A DNA stretch of 64,000 nt from an uncultured Bacteroidales bacterium (GCA_900320545.1 ONSU01000001.1:116826-180825); one strand, 5' to 3'; counted from the stretch's first letter, positions 1 through 10,050 are shown. Notes: generated from the letters alone by a model not told the origin. Translations and numbers: made by a program.

Positions 1-1662
1 GTTGTAGAGCTTGATATTGTTGACGTAGGCCTTGCTCAGCAGCAGGTAGCGGTCATCCATCTCGATGCAGAGACTCTGCAGCACGGCGGCAGCGTCCTTC
101 GCGTTCTTGATGATGGCGCGGGACATTTCGTCCGCCGCGTCGGAAGAGGTCGGAAGGACCGCCAGGTAATGATGGATCATCTTGGCGTAGGAGGAGAATT
201 CGACCATCTTGGGATCGATGAAAACGAACTTCAGCTCCGAAGGATGTTTCGAATAGAGCAGTGACGAGACAATCACGTTGAGGCCCACGGACTTGCCCTG
301 CTTGGTCGCGCCTGCGATCAGCAGATGCGGCGCGTCGGCGAGGTCGAACACCTTGACCTTCTGAGTGATGGTGTAGCCGATGGCCACGGGGAGCTCCGCC
401 TTGCTCTCGCGGTAGGCGGGGTCGTTGAGCATCTTCTTGAGCGGAACCACCGAAGGGGTGTCGTTCGCGACCTCGATGCCGACCGAATCCGACAGGGTCA
501 CCACGCGGACGCCGCGGGCGTTCATCGAGATGGCGATGTCCTCCTGGCGGCTGCGGATCGAGGCGATCTTGACGCCGGCGGAGGGGTAGACCTTGTACAG
601 GGTGACCGTCGCGCCGACGATGGCCTGCACGTCATCCACCATGATGTTGTAGCTGGCCAGGGTCTGGCGGATCTTGTTGTTGTTGCGCTCGATTTCCTCC
701 CGCGTCACCTCGTGATGGGTGCCGGCGTAATCGTTCAGAAGCGTAAGGGAAGGCGCTTTGAACTGGGGCAGTTCGTCGCGGTTGTTGATGGGAGGAAGGT
801 CTTTCTTCACCTCCGCGTCGAGCGTGCCGTCGACGACGACCTGGATGGGCGTGTCCGCGGCAAGTGCGGCAACCGCAGGCTCCGGAGGCTGCACGGGCTC
901 GGGAACGACGGGCGGGACGATGACCTCGGGCTCTTCCGGCTCCTCGACCTCGACGACGATGTCGTCAAAGTCCTGCCCGGAATCATCCGCCTCGTCCACT
1001 TCCTGGGCGGCTTCTTCCACACCGTCCATATCGACTTCGGGATTGTCCTCCTCACGCCCGAGGGCGAGCAGCCAGTTGGAGAACCGGCGGCTGACAAGGA
1101 GGAGCCACACGCAGACCAGGACGGCCAGGAGGATGCCGGTCGGGATGATGCCGATCATCCGGCAGAGCCATTCGCGCGAGGCGAATCCGACCCCGCCGCC
1201 GAGGCCGTTGCCGAGGAACATCGCATCGGTCTGCGCAAGCGTGCTGACATACGCGAGAAGAAGCGACAGGAGATAGGTCCCGGAGAAGAACGCGACGAAA
1301 CGGCGCAGCGAGGGCTTGAGACTCCGACGGAGCACCAGGATCAGGGACAGCGCGAGCAGATAGCCGGTCAGGACGAAGGAGGCGAATCCGAAGCTCTTCC
1401 CGACCAGGGCGTCGGCCAGGCGGAATCCGAGGACACCGCCGGCATTCCGGACACTTTCCGGAGCGCCGCCGTTCGCACCGGCGCCGCTCAGCAGGCTTCC
1501 GTCCGCCTTCCACACGAAGACATACGAAAGCGAGGCGATGATTACGAGCGCCATAATACAAGTGCAAACAAGACCGGATATCAGCAGAGTCCGGTCTTTT
1601 TTCTCCTGCTCCATATCTGTCCAGAAGGAGAAAAGTCTCACTTTGCGTTTCTTCTTTTCCAT
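1..1662 (-). CDS. ftsK: DNA translocase FtsK/SpoIIIE, N-terminal part (cut by window edge)
   Basis: This open frame of 554 codons has no stop before the window edge, so the C-terminal part of the motor and any gamma domain are missing. The protein starts MEKKKRKVRL. It has about four hydrophobic segments in the first 190 residues, then an acidic, proline-rich linker (about residues 200-280), then the alpha/beta motor. The Walker A motif GATKQGKS is near residue 450, followed by the FIDPKMVEFSSY segment typical of FtsK. FtsK anchors at the division septum and pumps chromosome ends apart. The start lies 3 bases after the stop of the DUF4290 gene, so the two are co-transcribed. Family assignment is firm. 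Confidence 0.95.
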   Translation of the reverse strand, partial: MEKKKRKVRLFSFWTDMEQEKKDRTLLISGLVCTCIMALVIIASLSYVFVWKADGSLLSGAGANGGAPESVRNAGGVLGFRLADALVGKSFGFASFVLTGYLLALSLILVLRRSLKPSLRRFVAFFSGTYLLSLLLAYVSTLAQTDAMFLGNGLGGGVGFASREWLCRMIGIIPTGILLAVLVCVWLLLVSRRFSNWLLALGREEDNPEVDMDGVEEAAQEVDEADDSGQDFDDIVVEVEEPEEPEVIVPPVVPEPVQPPEPAVAALAADTPIQVVVDGTLDAEVKKDLPPINNRDELPQFKAPSLTLLNDYAGTHHEVTREEIERNNNKIRQTLASYNIMVDDVQAIVGATVTLYKVYPSAGVKIASIRSRQEDIAISMNARGVRVVTLSDSVGIEVANDTPSVVPLKKMLNDPAYRESKAELPVAIGYTITQKVKVFDLADAPHLLIAGATKQGKSVGLNVIVSSLLYSKHPSELKFVFIDPKMVEFSSYAKMIHHYLAVLPTSSDAADEMSRAIIKNAKDAAAVLQSLCIEMDDRYLLLSKAYVNNIKLYN

Positions 1663-1665
1663 CCG

Positions 1666-2319
1666 TTATTTCTTCTTTCCCCGGCTGCGTCCGCGGTTGC
1701 GGCGGCCGTTCATATTGAGATTCATCATCGGACGGGCCAGACGGGCGTCCATCTGGATCTTGCTGAGTTCCATTCCCTCCGGAACCTTGACGCGGCCTTC
1801 GGAGAGACGCTCGATATCCTGGAAGATGGTCTCGTCGGAGACGCTGTCCTTGTTCCAGATGAGGTACTGCTGGCGCATGTAGATCGCCAGGGAACGGATC
1901 ATCGCCGTCTTCACTTCGCCTTCCGGCTCGGTGGCGATGAGGTCGATGATGGACTCGATGTTACGTCCGTAGTGGCGGGCCTTGAGGGGCCGTTTCTTGA
2001 GCGGAATGATCTCGGGCCGGGAGGCGATGACCTCCGGCTCGGGAGCGGGATACGGGGCGTCGATGTCCAGGTCGAGACCCGCGATGAGGTAGAGGTGGTC
2101 CCAGAGTTTCTGCGCAAAATTCTCCTGCTGGTGGACCTGGGGATTGAGGAGCTCCATCACGCGGACAATGCCCGCGGCCTGGCGGCTGCGTTTCTCGCGG
2201 TCGGGCTCGGCCTTCATATCTTCGACCATCTTGAGCACGTTGCGGCCGTATTCGGGCATCTTGAGTTTCTCGACCTCGGTATTGTAATAGAGTTTAATGG
2301 TATGTTCGTTCGCTTCCAT
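1666..2319 (-). CDS. DUF4290 family protein
   Basis: This 217-residue soluble protein has no signal peptide or membrane segment. It matches the Bacteroidetes-restricted DUF4290 family by its opening (MEANEHTIKLYYNTEVEKL), the EYGRN segment and a central RHYGRNIESII segment. The tail is very basic (about residues 200-217, rich in Arg, Gly and Lys), which suggests nucleic-acid or ribosome contact; that is inference. The family function is unknown. It directly precedes ftsK, so a link to division or chromosome handling is possible. A TAnnTTTG promoter element lies at 2351-2358. An upstream ATG at 2334 is followed by a stop after four codons and is not the start. Confidence 0.85.
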   Translation of the reverse strand: MEANEHTIKLYYNTEVEKLKMPEYGRNVLKMVEDMKAEPDREKRSRQAAGIVRVMELLNPQVHQQENFAQKLWDHLYLIAGLDLDIDAPYPAPEPEVIASRPEIIPLKKRPLKARHYGRNIESIIDLIATEPEGEVKTAMIRSLAIYMRQQYLIWNKDSVSDETIFQDIERLSEGRVKVPEGMELSKIQMDARLARPMMNLNMNGRRNRGRSRGKKK

Positions 2320-2350
2320 CTTATTCTGAATTCATTTTTCCGTCAGTCTG

Positions 2351-2358
2351 CAAAAATA
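2351..2358 (-). promoter_or_regulatory. Bacteroidetes -7 element for the DUF4290-ftsK unit
   Basis: The minus strand reads TATTTTTG, an exact TAnnTTTG match, about 31 bases before the DUF4290 start. I see no convincing -33 TTTG. Confidence 0.5.
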
Positions 2359-2390
2359 GTAATAATTCTTTGATTCGCCGAAAAAAATAA

Positions 2391-5300
2391 TCAGGATATT
2401 TCTTCGATGACATCCCCTTCCGGACGGACGTACCAGAGCCAGCCCCGGACGGACTTGTAGCCGAGCGAGCCGAGAAGCCGCTTGTAGAGGGCGACCTGAT
2501 GGCGGTAGGCGGATTTTTCCTCGCCGAACTTGTAGTCGATGACCATCGCGTCGCCGCCGGAGACGACCACGCGGTCGGGCCGGTGGAGAAGGCCGTCCGC
2601 GCCGAGAATCTCCACTTCGTTGAGCACCGCGGACGGATCGTCCGGGAACCATCCCCTCTCCTGCACGGAAGCGATCTTCCCGCGGAGGAACCGCGTCACT
2701 TCCTCCACCTCTTCGGCGCCGATTTCTCCGCGCGAGGCCGCACCCTGCACCGCCGCGTCCAGGTCGGAAGGAACCCGGACCGCCGAGAGGATGCCGTGAT
2801 AGACGATGCCCCGGATACGCTGCGACGCCTGCGCGCCCACGGACCCGTCCCCGGCGAAGAAGTCGGCCGCGTCGGTGCTGACCTTGAGGCGGCTGTCGCC
2901 CGAAGTCACGTCTCCGAGCGGCCAGGAGGGATATGCGAGATCCACGGTCTCGCCGCCCTTGTCGCGGGGAATGGCGGAGAAGTCGTACAATTCCCCGGTC
3001 TGATAGTGGTCGTCATCGCCCAGCGTGCCGATGTACTTCCGCAGCAAACCGGCCATATTCTCTCCTCTTCCCGCCGAAGCGATCACCTTGAGCCCGTATT
3101 TGGGACGCGTCATCGCGACATAGAGGATATTGAGGTTGTCCACCAGCTGGAGATGTTTTTCCCGGGCGAGGTCGTTCGCGAAAAGGGAATCCGTCAGGGA
3201 ATCCGAGAATTTCACATTGACCAGCGTGTCCACCTTATTCTCGAGCGGCGTCCCCTCCGCGTCCGGAATGCACCAATAGCCGAGACTGTCCTGCGAATCG
3301 TGCCGGAAATACAGGATTTTTTCCACGAACGGCAGGATGACGAACGGGAATTCGAGGCCTTTGGACTTGTGGATGGTCATGATGCGGACCGAGTTGCCGG
3401 AAGCCGGGGAACTGATCATTGCATTGCTCTCCGACCAGGCCTTGAGGAAACCGGGGAGATCGTTCCCGTTACGGGCGGTCCAATCCTGGAGATAGTCCAT
3501 AAAAGACTGGATATGAGGCACTTCTCCTTCCGTAGAGCCCCCCGTCGCCGCGATGGCGCTCCGGAGGATCTGCTCGGCGAGCGAAGGAAGGGTGTCGTAC
3601 GCGGACGGGATTTCCAGCCCGGCCGACCAGGCCTCGAATCCTTCCACCCGGACGACGGGGCGTCCCTTCTCGTCCGTCGTCGGCGGCACGTCCACCAGCG
3701 AAAGGCCCGAAACGGTGAGGCGTACCAGGCGCGAAGACTTCACCGAGAGCGAATCGTCGGACACCACGGGGATGCCCTCGGCGATGAGCCGCTCCGCGAT
3801 GGCGCCTCCCTCGCGGTTATTCCGGACCAGAATGGCGATATCGCTGTAAAGGACGCCTTTCCCGCTCAGATCCTTCACCGTCGCGAGGATCTCGTCCATC
3901 TCGGCGTCCGCATCATCGACAATCGACACTTCGACGCTTCCGGGGGCGGGGTCCTTCACGCAGACATTCTGCTTCACCCCGGCATACAGGTCATTGAGAC
4001 CGAGCGTCTCGGCGGCAAAGGTAAAGAAGCCGTTGTTGAACTCCACGATTTCCCGCAGGGTGCGGTAGTTTCCCTTCAGCGGGTCGCGACGGAATCGGGG
4101 GAATTCCTGCGGCAGCTGTTCGGCCAGAAGCCGCCAGTCCGAGCCGCGCCACCGGTAGATGGACTGCTTGACGTCGCCGACGACCAGGTTTTCGAAACCG
4201 CCGGCCTCGCTGTTGAAGAGCAGGGGGCGGAAGTTGTCCCACTGCACGAGGGAGGTGTCCTGGAATTCATCCAGAAGGAAGTCCTCGAAGCGGACGCCGA
4301 GTTTCTCATAGATGAACGGGGCGTCGGACCCGCCGATGATTTCCTTGAGGATGGAATTGGAGTCCTCCAGCGAAAGCACGTTTTTCTCCTTGAGAAGGGC
4401 CGCGAACTGCTCCTCCAGCTCGCGGGCGATGCCGAGGCCGGAAATCTGTCCGAGGATGATGCGGGCGGTCCGATAGGTCTTGAAGGGTCTGTCAAAAAGC
4501 GCGCAGAAAGCCGAAAAGGCCGGTCCGAGCGCGGGCTCCACCGCCGGAACCAGATGCTGATTTGCCTTTGTGAACCACTTTTCGCTGTCGGGCGCGTCCC
4601 GGAGGAAGGCCTCCGTCGGCTTGTACACCTCCGCACCCCGCTTCAGGTCCACATAGCCGGCCACGGCCTTCAGCGAGCGGCCCTTAAGGTCATCCACGCC
4701 GAGTCCGGCGGCATCCAGGGCGTCCAGCACACGCTGCGCCCCGTCCCTGACATCCTTCTCGAAGGCGTCGGCCACATCCTTGCAGGCATCCTTGATCCGG
4801 AGCAGATTCTCCCGGGAAAACATTTCGTCGATCCGCTTTCCGGTCGCATCCTGCATTTCCTGGAGCCTGTCCGAACGGAGACTCCGGGCGATCTGTCCGA
4901 CGGCGCCTTCCAGACTGAAGCGCCCCTCCCGGTCCAGCGACTCCATCGCGCTGTCGGTGAGCCATTTCAGGAGGCCGCTGTCGGCTGCGGAAAGGTTGTC
5001 CAGCACCCGGTCCACCGCCTCGTCGACCAGGGAATTCTTGTCGAGTTCCACCTGATAGGCGGCCATCTGCCCGATCTCGCGGGAGAAAGCCCGGAGCGTC
5101 TGCTGGAAGAAACGGTCGATGGTGCTCACGGCAAAGGCGCCGTAGTCGTGGAGAATCCGGCTCAGGCATTCGCCGGACCGCTTCTGCAGCAGGGCGGCAG
5201 AAGGGACCAGGGCCGGGACGAAATCGCCGAAATAGGGAGACTCCTCCGGGTGCTGCGACAGGGTGTGCAGCTCCTTGAGGATACGGCGCTTCATCTCGTC

Positions 5301-5441
5301 GGTCGCCTTGTTGGTGAAGGTGACCGCCAGGATGTGCCGGTATTTGGCGGGATCGTCGCTCTCGAGGAGGAGACGGATATAGGTCTTTGCGAGGTTATAG
5401 GTTTTGCCCGAACCTGCAGATGCTTCCATCAGGGTAATCAT
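2391..5441 (-). CDS. AddA/RecB-like UvrD-family helicase with C-terminal nuclease
   Basis: This protein of about 1016 residues is a superfamily 1A helicase. Visible motifs in order are ASAGSGKTYNLA (Walker A, near the N-terminus), VTFTNKATDEMK (Ia), LLDEFQDTS (II), GDVKQSIYRWRGSD (III), GNYRTLREIV (IV), MTIHKSKGLEFP (V) and LYVAMTRPK (VI). The C-terminus carries a PD-(D/E)XK nuclease signature (HRPDRVV then VIDYKFGEEK). With the upstream partner it should form an AddAB/RexAB-type complex that resects double-strand breaks for RecA. I chose the ATG at 5441 over the one at 5468 because it forms an ATGA overlap with the AddB-like stop and begins directly at the Walker A region, MITLMEASAGSGKT. 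Confidence 0.9.
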   Translation of the reverse strand: MITLMEASAGSGKTYNLAKTYIRLLLESDDPAKYRHILAVTFTNKATDEMKRRILKELHTLSQHPEESPYFGDFVPALVPSAALLQKRSGECLSRILHDYGAFAVSTIDRFFQQTLRAFSREIGQMAAYQVELDKNSLVDEAVDRVLDNLSAADSGLLKWLTDSAMESLDREGRFSLEGAVGQIARSLRSDRLQEMQDATGKRIDEMFSRENLLRIKDACKDVADAFEKDVRDGAQRVLDALDAAGLGVDDLKGRSLKAVAGYVDLKRGAEVYKPTEAFLRDAPDSEKWFTKANQHLVPAVEPALGPAFSAFCALFDRPFKTYRTARIILGQISGLGIARELEEQFAALLKEKNVLSLEDSNSILKEIIGGSDAPFIYEKLGVRFEDFLLDEFQDTSLVQWDNFRPLLFNSEAGGFENLVVGDVKQSIYRWRGSDWRLLAEQLPQEFPRFRRDPLKGNYRTLREIVEFNNGFFTFAAETLGLNDLYAGVKQNVCVKDPAPGSVEVSIVDDADAEMDEILATVKDLSGKGVLYSDIAILVRNNREGGAIAERLIAEGIPVVSDDSLSVKSSRLVRLTVSGLSLVDVPPTTDEKGRPVVRVEGFEAWSAGLEIPSAYDTLPSLAEQILRSAIAATGGSTEGEVPHIQSFMDYLQDWTARNGNDLPGFLKAWSESNAMISSPASGNSVRIMTIHKSKGLEFPFVILPFVEKILYFRHDSQDSLGYWCIPDAEGTPLENKVDTLVNVKFSDSLTDSLFANDLAREKHLQLVDNLNILYVAMTRPKYGLKVIASAGRGENMAGLLRKYIGTLGDDDHYQTGELYDFSAIPRDKGGETVDLAYPSWPLGDVTSGDSRLKVSTDAADFFAGDGSVGAQASQRIRGIVYHGILSAVRVPSDLDAAVQGAASRGEIGAEEVEEVTRFLRGKIASVQERGWFPDDPSAVLNEVEILGADGLLHRPDRVVVSGGDAMVIDYKFGEEKSAYRHQVALYKRLLGSLGYKSVRGWLWYVRPEGDVIEEIS

Positions 5442-8281
5442 AGGCCGCAAATCGTTACAAAAGGACAATACTCACAGGATTTGGAACCGACACGGCGGCG
5501 GAAAGGAACGTCCGGGTCGCCGATTTCGGTCAGAAGCGCTTCCAGAGGCGGCACCATCCGCTCCAGGAACGAGGGGCTGACGCTGAAATCCCGGACGGGG
5601 TCCGCCATCAGCCGGGAGGTCGAATAGACGGAGTTGAGAAGGTCACGGGCGGGGACGCCGAGTTTCTCGGCCGTCATCCGGTCGTAGAGGTAGAGCTGGA
5701 GGGCGATCTTGGGCCGCCTGGCGTCATTGTCGCCGAAAAGACGGCTGACGACATCCTCGACATTGTCGTCATTGATGTCCATTTCGGCGTCGCTCACCCG
5801 GCCGGTCTTATAGTCCAGCACGCGGATCTTGCCGCCGGGGATGCGGTCGAGCCGGTCGACGAAACCGACGAAGTCGTAGCCGAGGATCGTCGTGCGGACC
5901 TTTTCTTCCAGGCCGAGGATCCGGAAAGAATCCGCCCCGTGCTCCCGGAGATATTCCAGATCGCGGGAAAGGGTTTTCCGGACATACTGGAGCAGGATGT
6001 CGGCGGTCACGAGGTCTCTCCCGGCCACCTCGATCGAGCGGAGTTCCTTGCATACCTCCTTGTCGATCAAATCTTTCAGGCGGGCGGTATCCTTGCGGGC
6101 GGCCTCGATGTACGCGGCCGTCACGGTGCGGGAAGGATCCGCGTAGAGCTGCTGCATCACGCTGTGGAAGACTCTTCCGAACATGCCGCCGTCCAGACTC
6201 TCGGCCACGTCTTCCGTCTCGGAAAGACGGAGGACGGTCTGGTAATAGAACCTGGCCGGACAGGCGAGATAGGTCTGCAGGGACGAAGCCGAAAGCTGCC
6301 GGCTCTTCAGGGCAGAGAGGATCTCGGGAGTCTTCTCGATGTCGGGGAGCGCCGTGACCGGCTTGACCGGCGCGACGGCCGTCCGGACGCGGATCGGGGC
6401 GTGGTAATCGTACTGCAGCTGCTTGATGTAGCGGCTCTCCTCCCCCGACCTGATGCCTTCCGTGCGGCTGTCGCAGACGAGGATTACCTTGGAGGCGCGC
6501 TGGATGAGCCGGTAGAAGTAGTAGGCCCAGACGGCGTCCTGATACTCGTAGGTGGGGAGGTCGAAGCCCTTGCGGAGCTCCGGCGGAATGAAGGACTCCC
6601 GGACGCTGCGGCGCGGGAAGACGCCCTCATTGGCGGAAAGGATGATGACAGTGTCGAAGTCGAGGGCGCGGGTTTCCAGCGGTCCCATCACCTGCAGGCC
6701 CTTCAGCGGCTCTCCGTTGAAGGGAACGGTAAGGGTCGACAGCATCCGGTCGGCAAGGGTGAGCCAGGTGAGGGGAAGAATTTCCAGCGAAATGCCGGAA
6801 AGCTGGCGGAGCGCCGTATAATACCGCTTGGCGAAATCCAGTTCCAGCATATTGCCGCCCTTCACGGTAAGCCGGGATGCGATCTCCCGGACGGTATCCA
6901 GAAGGTATGCCGCAAGGGCCGCATTCTGGGAAGCGGAGGGTTTGGAGGGCTCCGTCACGACCGGCCGGAACACCGAGGAGAGCAGCCCTTCGCCGGCGAG
7001 ATCCGCCGCCGGAATGTAATACTTCGCATCGGACACCACTTTGTCCGCCACCGCGGCTTCCTCCTTCGTCAGCAGACTCCGGAAAAGGGTGCCGGAAAAG
7101 ATCCGACGGACCTGTGCGTGGTAGAAATACCAACCGTCCGTGCGATGACGGAGGTGGATCTGCATCGCGGCGATCTGCCCCATCAGCGAGAATAGCGCGC
7201 TCGACCGCATCGGGCAGCCCATCGTCACGTTGACCTTGTCGACCTCGGGCGGGATGCTGGAGAGGACCGGCGTCAGGAGGGACTCGTCCGGAAGGACGAC
7301 CGCCGTCCGGATCCAGTCTCCGGTGCATCCTTCCAGGAAAGAGGGCAGCAGTTTGGCCTGTCCGATGCCGGAAGGGACGCTCACGACCTCGACCTCGGGC
7401 GTGGAAAGGCCCTCGGGATCGGTCTCGAAATCGTTCCTGAACGTCGTGGTGAAATCCTTCAGGAAGAGCGAAGACTTGTTCTTCGGGTCACGGATCCAGT
7501 CGCTCCGGAAATCCCAGACGAACCGGGCCATGCCGGCGTCCCGCATCCGGGCGAGGACCTGCTTTTCGCACGCATTCAAGGCGTTGAGGCCGATGAAAAT
7601 GAACCGTTCGCTGCGGGGGAAGCATTCCTTCAGGACATCCGCGACGGGCTCCGTCTTCACCTTTTCCGCCAGGTCGCGGTAGACCATTCCTTCATAGGAA
7701 AGACCCTTGGCGCGGAGACGATCCCGGAACTTCGCGTAGAGCGGACCGAGCAGATTCCAGATCTGGAGGAACCGCGCCTTTACGTCGCGCTTGCCATCCC
7801 CCTCCGGCATCCGGCCCCTGAAGTGCTCCGCGAAACGGCGGATGGCAGCCTCCTGCCCGGGCGTCAGATAGGAAAAAGTATCCTGCAGGCTCCGGAAATC
7901 GGCCACATTGGCGAAAAGCCCCGCCGCATCGACGAGATACTTGTCCACGTCATCGAAGTCGCCGAGCAGGACATCGCCCCAGAAGATGAAATCGTCGAGA
8001 GTCTCCCCGAGCGGAGAAAGTTCCTTGTACACATCGTACAGCTCCAGGATGAGCGTGACCTTGTCGGTCTCCGAGAAGCCGCCGCAACGATAGAAAAAAT
8101 CATTGATGGTGACGGCCTCCGGCGCCCAGTGCGCCTTCGCCGCGGGATCCGCGGCCATCGCCTCGGAGAAATATTTCCGGAAAAACGCCAGCGACCGCCG
8201 GTTCGGGAACACGAACGTGCTCCCCCAGGCCTCTCCGGTCCGGTAATAATGCTGTGCGACTTGCTGAAGGAACGGTATCAT
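5438..8281 (-). CDS. AddB-like PD-(D/E)XK nuclease/inactivated helicase subunit
   Basis: This 947-residue protein is the AddB-like partner of the downstream helicase. The C-terminal third has a PD-(D/E)XK nuclease domain with FVDRLDRIP and the catalytic segment VLDYKTG near residue 820. A cysteine in LACPARFYY (about residue 672) and a terminal CEYCPFVTIC cluster (about residue 935) fit the four-cysteine iron-sulfur staple of AddB nucleases. The N-terminal region keeps VFPNRRSLAFF, as in helicase-like AddB folds, but I see no intact Walker A. It is the first gene of the pair and overlaps the next by 4 bases. A 7/8 match to TAnnTTTG (TATATTTA) lies about 25 bases upstream. Confidence 0.88.
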   Translation of the reverse strand: MIPFLQQVAQHYYRTGEAWGSTFVFPNRRSLAFFRKYFSEAMAADPAAKAHWAPEAVTINDFFYRCGGFSETDKVTLILELYDVYKELSPLGETLDDFIFWGDVLLGDFDDVDKYLVDAAGLFANVADFRSLQDTFSYLTPGQEAAIRRFAEHFRGRMPEGDGKRDVKARFLQIWNLLGPLYAKFRDRLRAKGLSYEGMVYRDLAEKVKTEPVADVLKECFPRSERFIFIGLNALNACEKQVLARMRDAGMARFVWDFRSDWIRDPKNKSSLFLKDFTTTFRNDFETDPEGLSTPEVEVVSVPSGIGQAKLLPSFLEGCTGDWIRTAVVLPDESLLTPVLSSIPPEVDKVNVTMGCPMRSSALFSLMGQIAAMQIHLRHRTDGWYFYHAQVRRIFSGTLFRSLLTKEEAAVADKVVSDAKYYIPAADLAGEGLLSSVFRPVVTEPSKPSASQNAALAAYLLDTVREIASRLTVKGGNMLELDFAKRYYTALRQLSGISLEILPLTWLTLADRMLSTLTVPFNGEPLKGLQVMGPLETRALDFDTVIILSANEGVFPRRSVRESFIPPELRKGFDLPTYEYQDAVWAYYFYRLIQRASKVILVCDSRTEGIRSGEESRYIKQLQYDYHAPIRVRTAVAPVKPVTALPDIEKTPEILSALKSRQLSASSLQTYLACPARFYYQTVLRLSETEDVAESLDGGMFGRVFHSVMQQLYADPSRTVTAAYIEAARKDTARLKDLIDKEVCKELRSIEVAGRDLVTADILLQYVRKTLSRDLEYLREHGADSFRILGLEEKVRTTILGYDFVGFVDRLDRIPGGKIRVLDYKTGRVSDAEMDINDDNVEDVVSRLFGDNDARRPKIALQLYLYDRMTAEKLGVPARDLLNSVYSTSRLMADPVRDFSVSPSFLERMVPPLEALLTEIGDPDVPFRRRVGSKSCEYCPFVTICGL

Positions 8282-8398
8282 AATGCTTCAATTTTTCTTC
8301 CATCTAAATATACTGCAAAAAAGTCTATTTCTTTCATCTTTTCCGCAAAAAATCCGCACCCGTCCACGAAAATGCCCGAAACCACGGACGACGGCGAC

Positions 8399-8431
8399 AA
8401 AAAAGTCCGGGCCGCGCGATACGGTCCGGAC
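8399..8431 (-). terminator. Rho-independent terminator after the HerA-like gene
   Basis: On the minus strand a 9-bp stem (GTCCGGACC pairing with GGCCCGGAC, one G-T pair) with a 9-base loop is followed by six T residues. It lies 24 bases past the stop of the HerA-like gene. Confidence 0.8.
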
Positions 8432-8454
8432 ATTTCTAAGGCATTCCCGTGAAT

Positions 8455-10044
8455 CTATTTGATCAGATTCCCCAGAATGTCCCGCGTAATGGTCCGTGTG
8501 GCGGAAGCTGTGGCGTTCCGGGTCGCACGCTTGGCGATGTCCTTGCCCTTGGTCTTCTTGCCGGTAACGGCATTGCCGGCGGCGACGGCGACAGCGCCCG
8601 TCACAGCCGTGATGATGCCCTTGAGAATTTTGCTGCCAAGGCCGTTTTTCTTCTTCTTGGCGGCTTCCTTGTCGGCCTTGGCCTGCTCTTTCTGGGCCGC
8701 AGCCTCCTCCTTGGCGGCCTGTTCGGCGGCCTGGGCTTCCTCGGCCTCCTTCGCGGCTTTCTCGCTCTCGGCAAGGAGCACCTCGAAGGCGCTCTCGCGG
8801 TCGACCGGATTGTCGTAACGGCCGTAAAGGCGGGAACGCTTGATGATCTCGCTGCGCTGCGACTCGCTGATGGCGCCGATCTGGCTCAGCGGGAAGAGGA
8901 TCTTGGCGCGCTCGACGATGGAGGGAGCGCCCTTCTCGTCGAGGAACGACACGAGGGCCTCGCCGGTCTCCAGGTTCATAATGGTGTCGGCGGTCGAGAA
9001 GGCCGGGTTCGGGCGGAAGGTCTCCGCGGCGGTCCGGACGGCTTTCTGATCCTTCGGCGTGTAGGCGCGGAGCGCGTGCTGGACGCGGTTGCCCAGCTGG
9101 CCAAGAATGCTCTCGGGGATGTCGGTCGGGCTCTGGGTGACGAAATAGATGCCGACTCCCTTGGAACGGATGAGGCGGATCACCTGCTCGATCTTGTCGA
9201 CCATCGCCTTGGAGGTGCCGTCAAACAGCATGTGGGCCTCGTCGAAGAAGAAGATGAGCTTGGGCAGATCCATATCGCCGACCTCGGGCAGCGTGGAATA
9301 GAGTTCCGACATCAGCCACAGCAGGAAGGTCGAGTAGAGTTTGGGCTGAAGCATCAGCTTGTCGGCCGCGAGCACGTTCATGATGCCCTTGCCTCCCTCG
9401 CACTGCAGGAGGTCGTAGATATCGAAGGAGGGCTCGCCGAAGAATTTGTCGGCACCCTGGCTCTCGAGGGCCAGGAGAGCGCGCTGGATGGCGCCGACGC
9501 TGGCGGAGGAGACGTTGCCGTAACTGGTCGTGAATTCCGCGGCGTGTTCGGCGACATAATTGAGCATCGCACGGAGGTCCTTCATGTCCAGCAGGAGGAG
9601 TCCGCGGTCGTCCGCAATGCGGAAGACGATATGCAGCACGCCGGCCTGGATGTCATTGAGTTCCATCAGGCGGGCCAGCAGGTCGGGGCCCATCTGCGAC
9701 ACGGTCGCCCGCATCGGATGTCCCTGCTCGCCGAAAACGTCGAAGAAACGCACGGGGCAGCTCTGGAATTCCGGATTCTCGATGCCGAATTCCGGCATCC
9801 TCTTCTCGATGAATCCCGAGAGGCGTCCCGGCTGGCTGATACCGGAGAGGTCTCCCTTCATATCGGCCATGAAGCAGGGCACGCCCACCTGGCAGAAAGA
9901 CTCGGCCAGCACCTGGAGCGTGACGGTCTTGCCCGTTCCGGTCGCGCCGGCTACGAGTCCGTGGCGGTTCGCCATCTTGCCGACTATCGAGATCGGCCCG
10001 TTGTCGCAGTGGGCTACATACAGCCCTCTTTCTTTGTCGTACAT
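8455..10044 (-). CDS. HerA-like ATPase, DUF853/YjgR family
   Basis: This 529-residue cytoplasmic ATPase has Walker A GATGTGKT near residue 33, then FMADMKGDLSGIS, and a Walker B-like segment KLIFFFDEAHMLF. The FVTQSPTDIPESILGQLGNRVQHALRAYTP block is the family hallmark (read as FVTQSPTD and GNRVQHALRAYTP). The last 100 residues hold an Ala/Lys/Glu-rich coiled coil followed by a Gly/Ala-rich tail. DUF853 proteins are related to HerA/FtsK translocases but have no settled role. The gene begins 6 bases after the cstA stop and ends just before a terminator, so it is the last gene of its operon. Confidence 0.88.
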   Translation of the reverse strand: MYDKERGLYVAHCDNGPISIVGKMANRHGLVAGATGTGKTVTLQVLAESFCQVGVPCFMADMKGDLSGISQPGRLSGFIEKRMPEFGIENPEFQSCPVRFFDVFGEQGHPMRATVSQMGPDLLARLMELNDIQAGVLHIVFRIADDRGLLLLDMKDLRAMLNYVAEHAAEFTTSYGNVSSASVGAIQRALLALESQGADKFFGEPSFDIYDLLQCEGGKGIMNVLAADKLMLQPKLYSTFLLWLMSELYSTLPEVGDMDLPKLIFFFDEAHMLFDGTSKAMVDKIEQVIRLIRSKGVGIYFVTQSPTDIPESILGQLGNRVQHALRAYTPKDQKAVRTAAETFRPNPAFSTADTIMNLETGEALVSFLDEKGAPSIVERAKILFPLSQIGAISESQRSEIIKRSRLYGRYDNPVDRESAFEVLLAESEKAAKEAEEAQAAEQAAKEEAAAQKEQAKADKEAAKKKKNGLGSKILKGIITAVTGAVAVAAGNAVTGKKTKGKDIAKRATRNATASATRTITRDILGNLIK

Positions 10045-10050
10045 ACGCTA

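Noticed and set aside
325-5627. Long plus-strand open frames opposite ftsK and the AddA-like gene (for example 325-2373, 2499-5627)
   Set aside because: They are antisense shadows of high-GC genes: Arg/His/Gly-rich, without recognisable domains, while the opposite strand carries clear motifs.
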